A stretch of 64,000 bases of DNA from Streptomyces sp. Y2F8-2 (GCF_014905555.1 NZ_BNGS01000004.1:620001-684000); one strand, 5' to 3'; counted from the stretch's first letter, positions 25,671-35,180 are shown. Program-made: numbers and translations. The notes: generated by a model not told the origin, from the sequence alone.

Positions 25671-27140
25671 ATGCCCCACCCCGGAGCCGGTTCGCTGTCC
25701 CCGCCGGGCCCCGTCGGCGGCGCGCCGCAGCGGCTGCGCGGCGGCGTCCTCGGCATGGCGGACATCGCCGCCGCCACGATGGCCAACGTCGGCCCGGCGA
25801 TGAGCTTCTTCTTCAGTTTCGCCTTCCTGGCCACCACCGCAGGCGAGGGGTCTCCCCTGACCATCCTCGCCGCGGGTATCGCGGTCGCGCTTCTCGGCAA
25901 CACCCTGGCGGAGTTCTCCCGGGCGCACCCCTCGGCAGGCAGCTTCATCACCTTCGTCGGCAAGACCTTCGGACCGGTGAGCGCGGTGACCACGGCCCTA
26001 CTGGCGACGCTGGGCTACATCATCGCGATGGCCGGTGTCATCTCCATCTCCGGCGGGTTCGTGCAGATCACCCTGCACCACTACACCGGCGTTGACTTTC
26101 CGTGGATCATCTGGACGCTGCTGCTCACCGGCCTGGCGGTGGTGCTGATGCTGCGCGGGGTGGTGGTCTCCACCAAGTGGGCCGGCTACTTCTTCGGCAT
26201 GGAGATGCTGGTGCTGGTCGTCGTGTCGGTCGCGGCGCTGGTCGAACACCGCGGCCAGCTGTCCCTCGACCCGTTCCTGCCCAGTCACATCAGCGACGGC
26301 TTCAAGGGGCTGGCGGCGGGCTTCCCCCTGGGGGTGTACACGTTCATCGGCTGGGAGAACTCGGCGGCACTCGCCGAGGAGACGGAGAACCCGCGGCGCA
26401 ACGTCGGCCGTGCGGTGTTCTCCTCCGTCGCCATCATGACGGTCAGCTACATCCTCTTCGCCTACTCCACCCTGACCGGCTTCGGCTACGACGTGGAGCG
26501 GCTCGGCGACTCCGCCACCCCCTTCATCGACGTCGCCCATCACACCCTCGGCGCACTGGCGTTCCTCGCCTACCTCGGCGGTCTCACCTCCACCCTCGGC
26601 GTGCTGATCGCCGGCATCAACTCCCAGGCGCGCCTGGTGTTCAACGCCGGACGCGAGGGGCTGCTCCCGTCCTTCCTCGGCTACGTCCACCCCACCCGTC
26701 GCACACCGAACAACGCGATCGTCACCTTCACCGCCACCGCCCTGCTGATCATCGGCGGCTGGGCCCTGGTCCACCTGCTGGGCCCGGACGGCCGCTCGAT
26801 GAACCCGGTGGTCTTCTTCACCGAGTCCTCGACCCTCGGCGCCACCCTGATCCTGCTGGTCTACCTCGCCTCCAACATCGCCCTGCCGCTGTACTACCGC
26901 AGATACCGCCCACAGGAGTTCCGGCTGGTCCGGCACCTCCTCCTGCCCGCGCTCGGCACGGCGGCCATCCTGGTCCCGCTGTACTACCTCGCCAAGCCCG
27001 GCCAGCCCGCGCCGTACAACTGGTTCCCCTACGCGGCCCTGGCCGCCCTGCTCGCCGCCGTCGGTTACGCGACGGTCCTGGTCCGCCGCGACCCGACCCT
27101 GGCCGAACACGTCGGCTCCATCGTCGCCGACGCGGACTGA
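25671..27140 (+). CDS. APC-superfamily amino-acid/polyamine permease
   Basis: ATG 25671 follows GAGGAG by 7 bases. The 489-residue product has 12 predicted helices, including GVLGMADIAAATMANVGPAM, TYVxGW-like GVYTFIGWENSAALAEETEN and the late PLYYRRYRP loop. This belongs to the AAT/amino-acid transporter branch seen in actinobacteria rather than the GabP branch. It likely forms a two-gene unit with the GntR regulator. The substrate is not evident. Confidence 0.9.
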   Translation: MPHPGAGSLSPPGPVGGAPQRLRGGVLGMADIAAATMANVGPAMSFFFSFAFLATTAGEGSPLTILAAGIAVALLGNTLAEFSRAHPSAGSFITFVGKTFGPVSAVTTALLATLGYIIAMAGVISISGGFVQITLHHYTGVDFPWIIWTLLLTGLAVVLMLRGVVVSTKWAGYFFGMEMLVLVVVSVAALVEHRGQLSLDPFLPSHISDGFKGLAAGFPLGVYTFIGWENSAALAEETENPRRNVGRAVFSSVAIMTVSYILFAYSTLTGFGYDVERLGDSATPFIDVAHHTLGALAFLAYLGGLTSTLGVLIAGINSQARLVFNAGREGLLPSFLGYVHPTRRTPNNAIVTFTATALLIIGGWALVHLLGPDGRSMNPVVFFTESSTLGATLILLVYLASNIALPLYYRRYRPQEFRLVRHLLLPALGTAAILVPLYYLAKPGQPAPYNWFPYAALAALLAAVGYATVLVRRDPTLAEHVGSIVADAD

Positions 27141-27225
27141 ACCCACACGGATCCGCTGGTCACATTGCCTGCGACACCCTCACGGCAAAACACCTTGTCC
27201 AACGGACTGAATCCGCTGCCCGCTT

Positions 27226-27513
27226 TCAATGAAGCGTTGCGTCCGGCTCCTCTGCGTCCGCACGACTGCCGCCGGCACTCCGGGCAGAGAGGGCGGGGTT
27301 CGGTGAGGCCGCATTGAGGCCGCGGGGATACTCAGTACTTCGCAGGCCGCACGACCGCAACCATGAAGGTGACTGACGACCGCGCCACAGGACGGTGCCC
27401 GGCAGCCTCCTTTTGCGTGCGTAACCCTCCGAACGCAACGAGCGCTGGGTCAGCTGGCGCCGGCGCGTGTTCCCGCCGTGGGCTTTGATCGCCTCGGTGA
27501 GTAGTTCGTTCAT
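27226..27513 (-). pseudogene. N-terminal fragment of an AHGG-motif protein
   Basis: The minus frame opens NELLTEAIKAHGG, a start seen in actinobacterial lipoprotein-sorting-like proteins of 250-270 residues. It then becomes Arg/Ser-rich and unrelated. Only the first 15-20 residues look genuine. The rest of 27141-27636 holds no supported gene. Confidence 0.35.
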
Positions 27514-27636
27514 CTGGTCTCCTGAGGGCGACGACCGCGATACGCCCGCGGGCTCGAGGCGGGGGATGCTGCGTTCGGCACAGGCAGTTCGTCAGTCCGA
27601 GAACCGCTCGTGACCAGCAGCCACGATCACGGGACG

Positions 27637-28245
27637 TCAGTGCCGTGCGAGAGCTCCCGTCTGGACGGCGTGCACGGCGCGACCGACGGTCTCCTGGTTT
27701 TCACCGACGGGAGCCACGTAGTCGAGGACGTCGCGTGCGGCCTCTTCCCCGAGTGTCCGGGTGATCACCCAGGTGGCGAGGTACTGGGACGCCAGGCAAC
27801 CACCCGCTGTAGCAATGTTCCCCTCGGCGTGGAACGGCGCGTCCAGCACGGTGACGCCGCGGGCTTCGACGAACGGCCGGCTCTTCCTGTCCGTGCACGC
27901 CGGCATGCCCTCCAGCAGTCCCAGCCGGGCAAGTACCAGCGCGCCGGAGCACTGCGCGCCGATCAGCTGGCGTGAAGGGTCGAGTCTCAGCCGGGAGACC
28001 AGCTCATCGTCGGCGACCACGTCCCGCGTCTTCACGCCACTGCCGATCAGTACGACGTCGGCCTCGGTCACGAACCCCATCGGGCGCTGCCCGGTCACCT
28101 CGACGCCGCTCATCGACGTGACCACCGGCGTCGGCGTCGTGATGAAGGCTTCCAGGCCGTCCTCACGGCACCGGTTGATCAGCGCGGAGGCGATGAAGCT
28201 GTCGAGTTCGTTGAATCCGTCGAAGGTGACCACGGCTACCTGCAT
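27637..28245 (-). CDS. DJ-1/PfpI (GATase1-like) family protein
   Basis: ATG 28245 is preceded by GAAGGAG at 5 bases. The 202-residue product has the flavodoxin-like fold: VAVVTFDGFNELDSFIAS at the start, then VVLIGSGVKTRD. The nucleophile elbow is QLIGAQCSGALVLARLG with the Cys, followed by TVLDAPFHAEGNIATAGGC and the C-terminal helix region. Family members include isonitrile hydratases and glyoxalase III-like enzymes. It is downstream of, and on the same strand as, the HxlR gene, separated by 375 bases. Reaction not assigned. Confidence 0.88.
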   Translation of the reverse strand: MQVAVVTFDGFNELDSFIASALINRCREDGLEAFITTPTPVVTSMSGVEVTGQRPMGFVTEADVVLIGSGVKTRDVVADDELVSRLRLDPSRQLIGAQCSGALVLARLGLLEGMPACTDRKSRPFVEARGVTVLDAPFHAEGNIATAGGCLASQYLATWVITRTLGEEAARDVLDYVAPVGENQETVGRAVHAVQTGALARH

Positions 28246-28315
28246 CACATCTCCTTCAGGCGCGGCATGCGATCTGCGCTCTTGCCGGGCGCGCCGTTCC
28301 GGGGCGAGAGCTGGG

Positions 28316-28513
28316 TCAGCGGCCGGCCAAGGTGGGGCAACCGCACCATGCGGCGTGGGTCACCAGTATGGGGCGCCGTTGGCAAGCTGGAGCTCGCCCC
28401 GGCCGAAGGAGCAGCTCCGCGTCCAGGACCATCAGGCCTGTCGGGGATGGGTGGAACAGGGCTTCCAGTACTGCCGCGCCCTCGACGGGCGAGATGGCTT
28501 CGTTGTGCGCCAC
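28316..28513 (-). pseudogene. PAS-domain remnant
   Basis: VLEALFHPSPTGLMVLDAEL matches the start of PAS domains in Streptomyces SpoIIE-type phosphatases (consensus LFTQSPVGL.VLD..L). The frame is unrelated afterwards. No phosphatase domain is nearby. Confidence 0.35.
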
Positions 28514-28621
28514 GGTAACCCACCACCCCCATCCAGCCTGCTCCTCGCTCCTGCGCCGCTCCCTTGCACCGCGCGGCGTGCCCGGACATGCCGCCGCCGT
28601 TGCGGTCGCAGCCCGCCGCTG

Positions 28622-29101
28622 TCATGAGGCCTGCACTGGACCGGACCGGTCCCAGCCAGGGGTCGTCTCTTCCCGGTGGATGTCCTCGGCGTGGACCCGC
28701 TCGCCGCAGGCCTCGCAGACCGTGTGGGTGACGAGTTCGTGGTCTCGGTGGAGGAGCCGAACGGGCGGTGAGGTGACGGCCCAGCGATCGCCCCAGCCGA
28801 TGAGCTCGCGGGTGATGCCGGCCAGGTCGCGTCCTGCCTCGGTCAGGTAGTAGCCGCTGTGGCGTGCGTCGTCCGGCAGTGGGCGCCGTTCGAGGACGCC
28901 GCTCTCCACCAGCGCCTTCAGGCGTGCCGCCAGACGGTCCGTGGGGGCGCCGGTGTTCCTGGCGATCTGCCGGAACCGGTGGTTGCCGAGCATGACCTCG
29001 CGGATCGCCGGCAGGGCCCATCGGTCGCCGACGATGTGCAGGGCGGCGGCGAGTGAGCAGGGGCGTCCGGTCATGTCCTGGGGATCGATGCGTGTGGTCA
29101 C
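28622..29101 (-). CDS. HxlR-family winged-helix regulator
   Basis: The GTG at 29101 (product start TTRIDPQD) gives 159 residues and leaves the operator upstream; the frame also extends to 29146. Features are PCSLAAALHIVGDRWALPAI, the recognition region NTGAPTDRLAARLKALVE and the wing DARHSGYYLTEAGRDL. A C-terminal extension has CEACGERV, a possible redox or metal Cys pair. HxlR proteins sense electrophiles or oxidants. It is divergent from an MFS exporter, with a palindrome between them. Confidence 0.88.
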   Translation of the reverse strand: MTTRIDPQDMTGRPCSLAAALHIVGDRWALPAIREVMLGNHRFRQIARNTGAPTDRLAARLKALVESGVLERRPLPDDARHSGYYLTEAGRDLAGITRELIGWGDRWAVTSPPVRLLHRDHELVTHTVCEACGERVHAEDIHREETTPGWDRSGPVQAS

Positions 29102-29121
29102 GGACCCAGTATCACCTCGGA

Positions 29122-29140
29122 TGGTTTGAGTTCCAAACCA
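29122..29140. promoter_or_regulatory. HxlR operator between regulator and exporter
   Basis: TGGTTTG-AGTTC-CAAACCA is a perfect 7-bp inverted repeat. It lies 20 bases upstream of both the exporter ATG and the regulator GTG, so binding would control both genes. Confidence 0.7.
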
Positions 29141-29160
29141 CCCCATGGTTCACTTGTGCC

Positions 29161-30612
29161 ATGCCTACGACGCTTGGGTTTTCAAAGCAGGCTCGAACCG
29201 CCACTGTGGTGGTCCTGGTGGCCGTCTTTATGACCAACCTGGACCTGTGGGTCGTCAACGTCGCCCTTCCGGCCATGGGAGCGAGCTTCTCCGAGGGCGG
29301 CAGCGGCGTGACCCTCGGTTCGTTGTCCTGGGTCCTCAACGCCTACGCGATCGCCTTCGCCGCGCTGCTGGTGGTGGCCGGGCGCGCCGGTGACCGCATA
29401 GGCCAGCGGCCGGTCTTCCTCATCGGGATCGCCGTCTTCACCCTCGCGTCGCTGGGCTGTGCCCTGGCCCCGAACCTGGGGAGCCTCGTCGTGGCCCGGG
29501 TGGTGCAGGCCGCCGGGGCGTCCGCCCAGATCCCGACGTCCCTGGCCCTGCTGCTGGCGATGGTGCCGGCCGAGCGCCGTACCCACGCCACCCGGAACTG
29601 GGCTGCGGTCGGAGGGCTCGCCGCGGCCGCCGGGCCCGTCGCCGGCGGCCTCCTGACCGAGGTGGACTGGAGGTGGGTCTTCGCGGTCAACGTGCCCATC
29701 GGCATCGCCGCGCTCGTCGCCGGCCGATCGGCCCTGCCGAAGCCGCCGGCGCGGGAGACGGGGCCGCTGCCCGACATCCTCGGAGCCCTGCTGCTCATCT
29801 CGTCGGTCGCGGCACTGTCCGGGGCGCTGGTGCAGGCTCCCGACTGGGGCTGGACGAGCGGCGGGTGCGTACTGCTCCTGGCCGTTGCTGTGATCGGCGG
29901 CGCCGCGTTCGTCCTCAGGTCCCTGCGACACCCCCACCCGCTGTTCGAACTGCACCTGCTACGGCTGTCGCGCTTTGGAGCGGCGAACTCGGGCAACCTC
30001 GTGTTCGGCGTCGCCTTCGCGATCATGCTGTTGTCGAACGTGCTGTGGTGCCAGGAGGTCTGGCACTGGAGCGCGCTGCGCACCGGTGTCGCCCTGGTCC
30101 CCGGTCCCGCCCTCGTGCCGGTCGTCACCCTTCTGACCGCCCGCGCCGCGCAGCGTTTCGGGCACGGTCCGCTGATCGCCGCGGGCGGGTTGCTGTTCAC
30201 CGGCGGCATGGTCTGGCGCGTGTACTTCGCGTCCGTCACGCCGGACTACCTGCGTGACCTGCTGCCCAGCCAGCTGTTGACCGGTACGGGCGTCGGCCTG
30301 GCTCTGGGCACTTTGGTGGCCGCCGGTGTGCACGCCCTGCCTGGGCACCGTGCGGCGACCGGGTCGGCGCTGGTCAACTCCGTCCGCCAGATCTCCGCCA
30401 CGATCGGCGTGGCCGTCCTGGTCGCGGTGGTCGGCTCGCACGTCGGTGCGGCCTCGCGGCACGACTTCCGGATTGCCTGGTGGGCAGCCGCCGTACTGGG
30501 CCTGGCGACCTCGGCGATCGGTGTGCACCTCAGCGGCGGCTCGGGCCGGACGGCGTCCGCCACGTTGAAGGAGCCCGAGGCGGATGCGCAGGCTCTGGCG
30601 GACGCGTCCTGA
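29161..30612 (+). CDS. MFS multidrug exporter, DHA2 (14-TM) type
   Basis: ATG 29161 gives 483 residues with 14 predicted membrane helices. Helix 1 has NLDLWVVNVALPAMGASF. Loop 2-3 has GRAGDRIGQRPVFLIG, the MFS motif A, and helix 5 GLAAAAGPVAGGLL is the antiporter motif C. These are signatures of drug/proton antiporters. It is controlled by the divergent HxlR protein through the palindrome at 29122-29140, so it probably expels whatever HxlR senses. The C-terminus is a short acidic tail. Confidence 0.93.
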   Translation: MPTTLGFSKQARTATVVVLVAVFMTNLDLWVVNVALPAMGASFSEGGSGVTLGSLSWVLNAYAIAFAALLVVAGRAGDRIGQRPVFLIGIAVFTLASLGCALAPNLGSLVVARVVQAAGASAQIPTSLALLLAMVPAERRTHATRNWAAVGGLAAAAGPVAGGLLTEVDWRWVFAVNVPIGIAALVAGRSALPKPPARETGPLPDILGALLLISSVAALSGALVQAPDWGWTSGGCVLLLAVAVIGGAAFVLRSLRHPHPLFELHLLRLSRFGAANSGNLVFGVAFAIMLLSNVLWCQEVWHWSALRTGVALVPGPALVPVVTLLTARAAQRFGHGPLIAAGGLLFTGGMVWRVYFASVTPDYLRDLLPSQLLTGTGVGLALGTLVAAGVHALPGHRAATGSALVNSVRQISATIGVAVLVAVVGSHVGAASRHDFRIAWWAAAVLGLATSAIGVHLSGGSGRTASATLKEPEADAQALADAS

Positions 30613-30727
30613 CCGATCACTGTCCCATCGTGCGGCGGGAGTCGGGGCGCCTCGACGGGCTTGACCAGGTTCATAGGCGGCCCTGGACGCGGCGGCCGCA
30701 CCGCCGACGCACCGGTAGGGCCTCTTC

Positions 30728-31798
30728 CTACCCGTTGTCCCCGTCCCGGCCGTCTTCGAAGACGAAGAGCGGCTTGGTGCCGTGCGCGGGTGCCTCGGCG
30801 AGCGCGACGGCCTCGGGGAAGTGTTCGAGCGGGAACGGCCGGCCTTGGGGGATGCTTAGGACTCCATCGGCGACGAGATCGCGCACCTGTGACAGCGCGC
30901 GCAGCGCGTCCTCGGGCGAGGTGGCGCCGAACCAGCGGTTCAGCCAGAAGCCTCGGACCGTTTTGGTCTCGTAGATGACCGAGCGTGCCTGGAGCGGGAT
31001 CGTCAGCGCCGCCGGGTCGGTCTGCCGGTGGGTGGAGAGCGCGCCGTAGACCACGACCTCCCCGCCCGGAGCCAGTGCCTGGGACACCTGGGCGCCCACC
31101 GGGCCCGCGACACAGTCGATGGCCTTCCGCACGCCGGCCGGTCCCGCCGTCTGGGTGACGCGCTGCAACAGGTCCTCGTCCTCGGTGCAGATGACCTCGT
31201 CCCCACCGAGTGCTTCGATCTCCTCGACGGCGGCTCGTCGCCGCACGACGTTGATCGTACGGATACCCAGATGCCTGGACAGCTGGATGACGAGCCGGCC
31301 GACGGTGGAGCCCGCGGCCGTCTGCAGCAGCCATTCGTCCGGCTGTACGTCGAGTTCGCGCGTGACGAGGAGCAAAGCGGTCAACGGGTTGACTGCGAGC
31401 TGGCAGACACTGGAATCGCTCAGGTGCTCGGGGACCGGCAGGAGCCTTTGCGTGTCGGCGACGAGGTACTCCTGCCAGGTGCCGGCCACAGGGGGGCCGG
31501 GTACCGCGGGGACCGCGGCGACCACCACGCGCTCGCCGACCGTCGGTGCTTCGGTGCCCGGGCCCAGGGCCACAACACGGCCCACGCACTCCATGGCGCC
31601 CCCGACAGCGGGGAATCCGGGGGAAAAACCGTAGCGGCCGCGCAGCACGTGCAGATCACTGGCGTGAATGGGAGTCGCCTTCACACGGATCAGCGCCTGA
31701 CCGGCTTTCGGCGTGGGAACAGGCCGGGATTCCAGCCGCAGGACGTCGGTGGGCTCGCCGGCCTTCACGGCCACGAGCGCGCGCATGGATCGAGGCAT
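30728..31798 (-). CDS. Zinc-independent medium-chain dehydrogenase (enoyl/quinone reductase-like)
   Basis: The ATG at 31798 has GAAGGG nearby; 31786 (MRALVAV) is an alternative. The 356-residue MDR protein has the GroES-like domain (KATPIHASDLHVLRGRYG, where zinc ligands are absent) and the Rossmann motif TAAGSTVGRLVIQLSRHLG for NADPH. KAIDCVAGPVG and the closing PLFVFEDG also fit the MECR/ETR group of 2-enoyl thioester or quinone reductases. It converges on the MFS gene. Substrate unknown. Confidence 0.88.
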   Translation of the reverse strand: MPRSMRALVAVKAGEPTDVLRLESRPVPTPKAGQALIRVKATPIHASDLHVLRGRYGFSPGFPAVGGAMECVGRVVALGPGTEAPTVGERVVVAAVPAVPGPPVAGTWQEYLVADTQRLLPVPEHLSDSSVCQLAVNPLTALLLVTRELDVQPDEWLLQTAAGSTVGRLVIQLSRHLGIRTINVVRRRAAVEEIEALGGDEVICTEDEDLLQRVTQTAGPAGVRKAIDCVAGPVGAQVSQALAPGGEVVVYGALSTHRQTDPAALTIPLQARSVIYETKTVRGFWLNRWFGATSPEDALRALSQVRDLVADGVLSIPQGRPFPLEHFPEAVALAEAPAHGTKPLFVFEDGRDGDNG

Positions 31799-32139
31799 GA
31801 GCGGCCCTTCGTCTCTCAGCACCCGAGAAGTTCGACGCGATGCCGACGCCGGCATCCTCTTCAGCCCCGAGCTGTCATCGGCGTCGCCCCCTGCAGGCCT
31901 TCACCCACTCACTCACGATGACCGTGAAGCACTGAGGCCCGTCATCAGGGCCACTCGCTCCAGCCCCCTCCAAGTGCAGATATCAGTCCCCCCTCATTTC
32001 ACGCTACGCCCAGATCCGGAAAGATTCCCAGCAGCGGATCGTCCAGCGTGGTGCGCATGCCCGCTGCACCGATCCAGGACTGCGCCCAGAGACCTCCTGC
32101 AGCCCGCCGACCAGGTCGGGAACCGGCTGCGGCGAGGCC
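31799..32139. other. Interval without a recognised gene
   Basis: Short frames only. A lower-GC patch at about 31970-32030 may contain the promoter of the dehydrogenase gene or be IS-derived. Confidence 0.3.
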
Positions 32140-32262
32140 GCGCCGGAGGTCGCCCGCCCGGATTCGATGCCGGCCGAGGCCTACAAGCAGCACAACACTG
32201 TCGAACGACGCATCAGCCGCTCAAGCAGTGGCGCGGCCTGGCCATGTGAACGGACAAGCCTG
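32140..32262 (+). mobile_element. IS5-family transposase fragment
   Basis: Pieces GGRPPGFDA and AEAYKQHNTVERR, with LKQWRGLAM in a shifted frame, match the segment around the final catalytic Glu of the IS5/IS427 group. The reading frame changes twice in 120 bases. Confidence 0.6.
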
Positions 32263-32321
32263 CGTCGTGCCATGGGGATCTTCCTTTCTGGTGGTCGCCC
32301 CTGGCTGAGCGACCATGACGG

Positions 32322-32480
32322 TTACAGAAAACCTGAAGCTCCATCAAGAGACTTGAAATCCAGGTAAGTTGCGCCGTTTGGCTGCGTAGGTCGGAACGAA
32401 GAGCGGTTGTCTACCAAGGTGGCGCCCAGCTTCCCGTCAACCGCTACACCGAAGGTCACCTCCACCTCCTCGGGACGGCG
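32322..32480 (-). pseudogene. Possible trypco-type domain remnant
   Basis: The minus frame contains RRPEEVEVTFGVAVDGKLGA, then stops after FKSLDGASGFL. The EVEVxFGxxLxGxxGA pattern is the core of trypsin-co-occurring (trypco1) domains found next to predicted defence proteases. Only this core is visible, and no protease is adjacent. Weak evidence. Confidence 0.3.
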
Positions 32481-32644
32481 GACGGCGGACGGGATGGGGA
32501 ACGTGGGTGTTCCATTCGGTGACGACGTCGGTGGCGCGGTGGACGGTGGCGTGGCTGACACAGACTTCGCGGGTCGGGCCAGAGCGTCCGCAGGTAGGAC
32601 ATGGGGATCATGTGCCCGGTGCGGTGATTGTCTCGTATCACGAC

Positions 32645-33100
32645 GATGCCGACCATGGCCTCGGTCCGCTCCACGACCCAACGGTGTCGTCCCAGGCGTC
32701 GGGATGACTCGATGCCCTTGCGGGCGAGGCGGTGCCGGATACCGGGAGAAGCGAGCCATCGGCGCAGGTGCCGGTAGCCGTAGCCCTTGTCTCCATGCAG
32801 CTTGCCGGGCCGTCGGCGTCGCGGGCCGCGACGTGAGCGGATGGAAGGGATGCCGCGGACCAGCGGGGATGAGGGCCTGGCTGTCGTGGAGGTTGGCGGC
32901 GGAGGTGGCGACGGACAGGGGCAGGCCCTGTCGGTCGACGATCAGGTGGATTTTCGTTCCCTTCTTGCCTCGGTCGGTCGGATTCGGTCCCGTCGGCTGC
33001 CCCCTTTGAGGGCCCGGACGCTGACGGAGTCGATCGCGCACCGCGACCAGTCCAGCTCACCCCCGGCACCAGCTCGTCCAGGACCAGACGATGGAGCATC
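32645..33100 (-). mobile_element. IS5-family transposase, frameshifted remnant
   Basis: DWSRCAIDSVSVRALKGG, then PTDRGKKGTKIHLIVDRQG, GKLHGDKGYGYRHLRRWLAS and GRHRWVVERTEA appear in order on the minus strand but in three frames. The D of IHLIVDR and the E of VVERT are catalytic-core positions of IS5 transposases. The N-terminus and the C-terminal tail are gone. Confidence 0.8.
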
Positions 33101-33321
33101 TCTGCACCAAGTCAAGCCCCAAAGACGGCAAGTTACAGACAGGGGGTATGGCTTATCTGGTGTCCTTTCGTTCGTGACGTAACGCGTCACTGGCTTCGTT
33201 GATCTCTAGGAACAGCGTTTGGCGACCGGTTCCGGAGGCAGTTGGTGATCACCTGGCTCTCGGATCTCGATGAGAAACGACGGCACTGTCGTGTCCACGA
33301 CGTGGGACGGCCAGCCTCTCG

Positions 33322-33873
33322 TCAGAGCGGCTGGCCGTCGAGGGGGTCGCCGGAGCCGGGCTTGAACGTCGTGCCGAGGTCGTACTGCGCAATCCCGAAA
33401 GGTTGAAAATCGGCATCGGCAAGGACGCGGTAGAGAAACTCGGAGGTGGACATGTCGTACCGGTGCCATGCGCTGACGTCATCGGACCGCGCGAGGACGG
33501 GGTAATCGCCCGGCCGCTCGGCATCGATCAGCCAGAAGTACTCGTCGGCCCATTCGGTGGAGCCCCACTCAATCAGCCCCTTGCCGCCCGGCGCGTAGAT
33601 CGCATAGGGGTCGACGGCGGAGACGTCTCCGAGCCTGCTGTCCCGGTCGGTCGACAGGGAGACCCGCCACTGTGTCAGGAAGTCGAACGAGATGCCCTCG
33701 TCTCGTCCCAGAAAATGGACGGAATCACTGAAGACGCCGCCGCTGAACGCCTCGTAGAGCTCCTTGTAGTCCGTCGGCAGCGGGACCCCCAGCTCTCCCT
33801 CGATCGCCGCCCAGTCGACGGAGATCCCGAGCGGCTCCCACCCGGTCAGTTCGATGACTCGCTGAACCCACAT
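33322..33873 (-). CDS. SMI1/KNR4 (SUKH) family protein, probable immunity protein
   Basis: The ATG at 33873 gives 183 residues. WAAIEGELGVPLPTDYKELYEAFSGGVF is the SUKH N-terminal signature, followed by IEWGSTEWADEYFWLIDAE and ARSDDVSAWHRYDMSTSEFL. SUKH proteins commonly neutralise cognate contact-dependent or polymorphic toxins in the cytoplasm, but no toxin gene is adjacent. Orphan immunity genes of this kind are frequent in Streptomyces. The start region is AT-richer than its surroundings. Confidence 0.82.
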   Translation of the reverse strand: MWVQRVIELTGWEPLGISVDWAAIEGELGVPLPTDYKELYEAFSGGVFSDSVHFLGRDEGISFDFLTQWRVSLSTDRDSRLGDVSAVDPYAIYAPGGKGLIEWGSTEWADEYFWLIDAERPGDYPVLARSDDVSAWHRYDMSTSEFLYRVLADADFQPFGIAQYDLGTTFKPGSGDPLDGQPL

Positions 33874-34075
33874 ACAACAATCTTTTAGTACCGGTCTTCG
33901 TTCCGAGGTTCCTCAACCCCCTCGAGGCCCGCGAGTTCGCAGGAACTGAAGGTTCTTCAGCGCGAACTCACGGGCCCAGCGGTGTGCATCAGACTGATGC
34001 ATAGGTGAGTTCGGGTAACACGAGGATGCTGAGTGGTCCGCAGGCTTCGCCAGAGATGTCGGCGGACATCCTCGA

Positions 34076-34627
34076 CTATGACGGGCGCCCGCCGAACTGC
34101 CAGTTGTGCACCTCGATGTCGGCGTACCGGTCCGGGGTCAGGATGGCACGTGCCGTGTCCGGGTCCGGTGCTCGGACCAGCGCCGCGGTGCCCAGCCAGG
34201 TTGCGCCGTTGTCGGACAGCAGCGGTCCGAAGGCGATCAGCTCGTTCCGGTCGGGCGGCACCGCGAGGTCGGCGGCCTGTCCCGTGCCGAGGCCGATCAC
34301 CAGGTACCGGTTGCCGCCGGTCCGGCCGCCGGGAAAGTCCCACATGGTGCGCCCCAGCGTGTTGCGCCACCGTCGTAGCAGCACGTCCCGGTAGACGCCG
34401 GCCTGGTAGTTCGGCTCGTCGAAGGCGAATGTGCGGGCAGCGGCGGGATCGGGCAGGTCGACGATGTGCACGCTGCCGGTGGGTGTGTCGCCGTCGTCGG
34501 CGAGAGTCGGGCCCCGGGCGATCATCTCCTTCGCGTACTGGTCCATGTAGGACCAATGCTCTTCCCCCAGCTCGTAGCGCAGTGGCAGGGAGGCGGGCCG
34601 GTCGCGGTGGTAGCAGAAGAACTCCAT
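34076..34627 (-). CDS. YciI-family (dimeric ferredoxin-like) protein
   Basis: ATG 34627 (MEFFCYHRDRPAS) is chosen as the conserved family start. The 183-residue product seems to be a tandem of two YciI-like halves: the first with YMDQYAKEMIARGPTLADDG and VHIVDLPDPAAARTFAFDEP, the second with AFGPLLSDNGATWLG and DPDTARAILTPDRYADIEVH. Each half has the His-Asp type pocket of YciI/muconolactone-isomerase folds. The gene starts inside the tail of a truncated hydrolase, so its native promoter may have been lost. Confidence 0.82.
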   Translation of the reverse strand: MEFFCYHRDRPASLPLRYELGEEHWSYMDQYAKEMIARGPTLADDGDTPTGSVHIVDLPDPAAARTFAFDEPNYQAGVYRDVLLRRWRNTLGRTMWDFPGGRTGGNRYLVIGLGTGQAADLAVPPDRNELIAFGPLLSDNGATWLGTAALVRAPDPDTARAILTPDRYADIEVHNWQFGGRPS

Positions 34628-34689
34628 GCCCAAGGATCTCTTCAAGGAAGTAACCAGGTCGAGCGGGTTTCACTGCGAGGGTTGCTCGG

Positions 34690-35180
34690 CGGCCACACAT
34701 GCGGTCGGCTTCCAGGAGCGCGCGGGTGAACGCCTCGGGAGCCTCCTGCGGGACGTTGTGACCGATGCCCTTCAGCGTGCGGTGGACGTACGGTCCGGTG
34801 AACTTGCCGCGGTAGGCCGCGCCGTTGTCAGGCGGGGTGAAGGGGGCCAGCGCACCGTCGAGCGTGACGGTGGGCACGTGGATGGGTGGACCTTCGGCAA
34901 GCCTCGCCTCGAGGTCCTCGTAGCGCGGGTCGCCCGGTGCGAGCCCGAGCCGCCAGCGGTAATTGTGGATGACGATGTGAACGTAGTCCGGGTTGTCGAA
35001 CGCCTGGGCGGTGCGGTCGAAGATGGCGTCGCTGAAGTGCCAGGTCGGTGAGACGTTGCGCCAGATGAGCTTGGCGAAGTCGCGCCGGTACTCCGCAAGG
35101 CCCAACTCACCCCGCTCGGTGGAGAAGTAGTACTGGTACCACCACGCCCGCTCGGCCGCCGGGGGGCAGGGGTAGGTGGT
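34690..35180 (-). pseudogene. Alpha/beta hydrolase, C-terminal remnant
   Basis: From about 35180 the minus frame reads AWWYQYYFSTERGELGLAEY, then PTVTLDGALAPFTPPDNGAA and LKGIGHNVPQEAPEAFTRAL. GIGHNVPQEAP contains the catalytic His of haloalkane dehalogenase/epoxide hydrolase-like enzymes. The nucleophile half is missing, replaced by the end of a plus-strand NPCBM fragment. Downstream the frame runs into the YciI gene without its own stop. Confidence 0.75.

Noticed and set aside
27226..27513. 95-residue minus-strand frame as an intact gene
   Set aside because: Only the first 15-20 residues look like a known protein start; the rest is Arg/Ser-rich and not conserved.
30246..31589. 447-codon minus frame spanning the MFS and dehydrogenase genes
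   Set aside because: Shadow frame with arginine-rich sequence; both true genes have family signatures in other frames.
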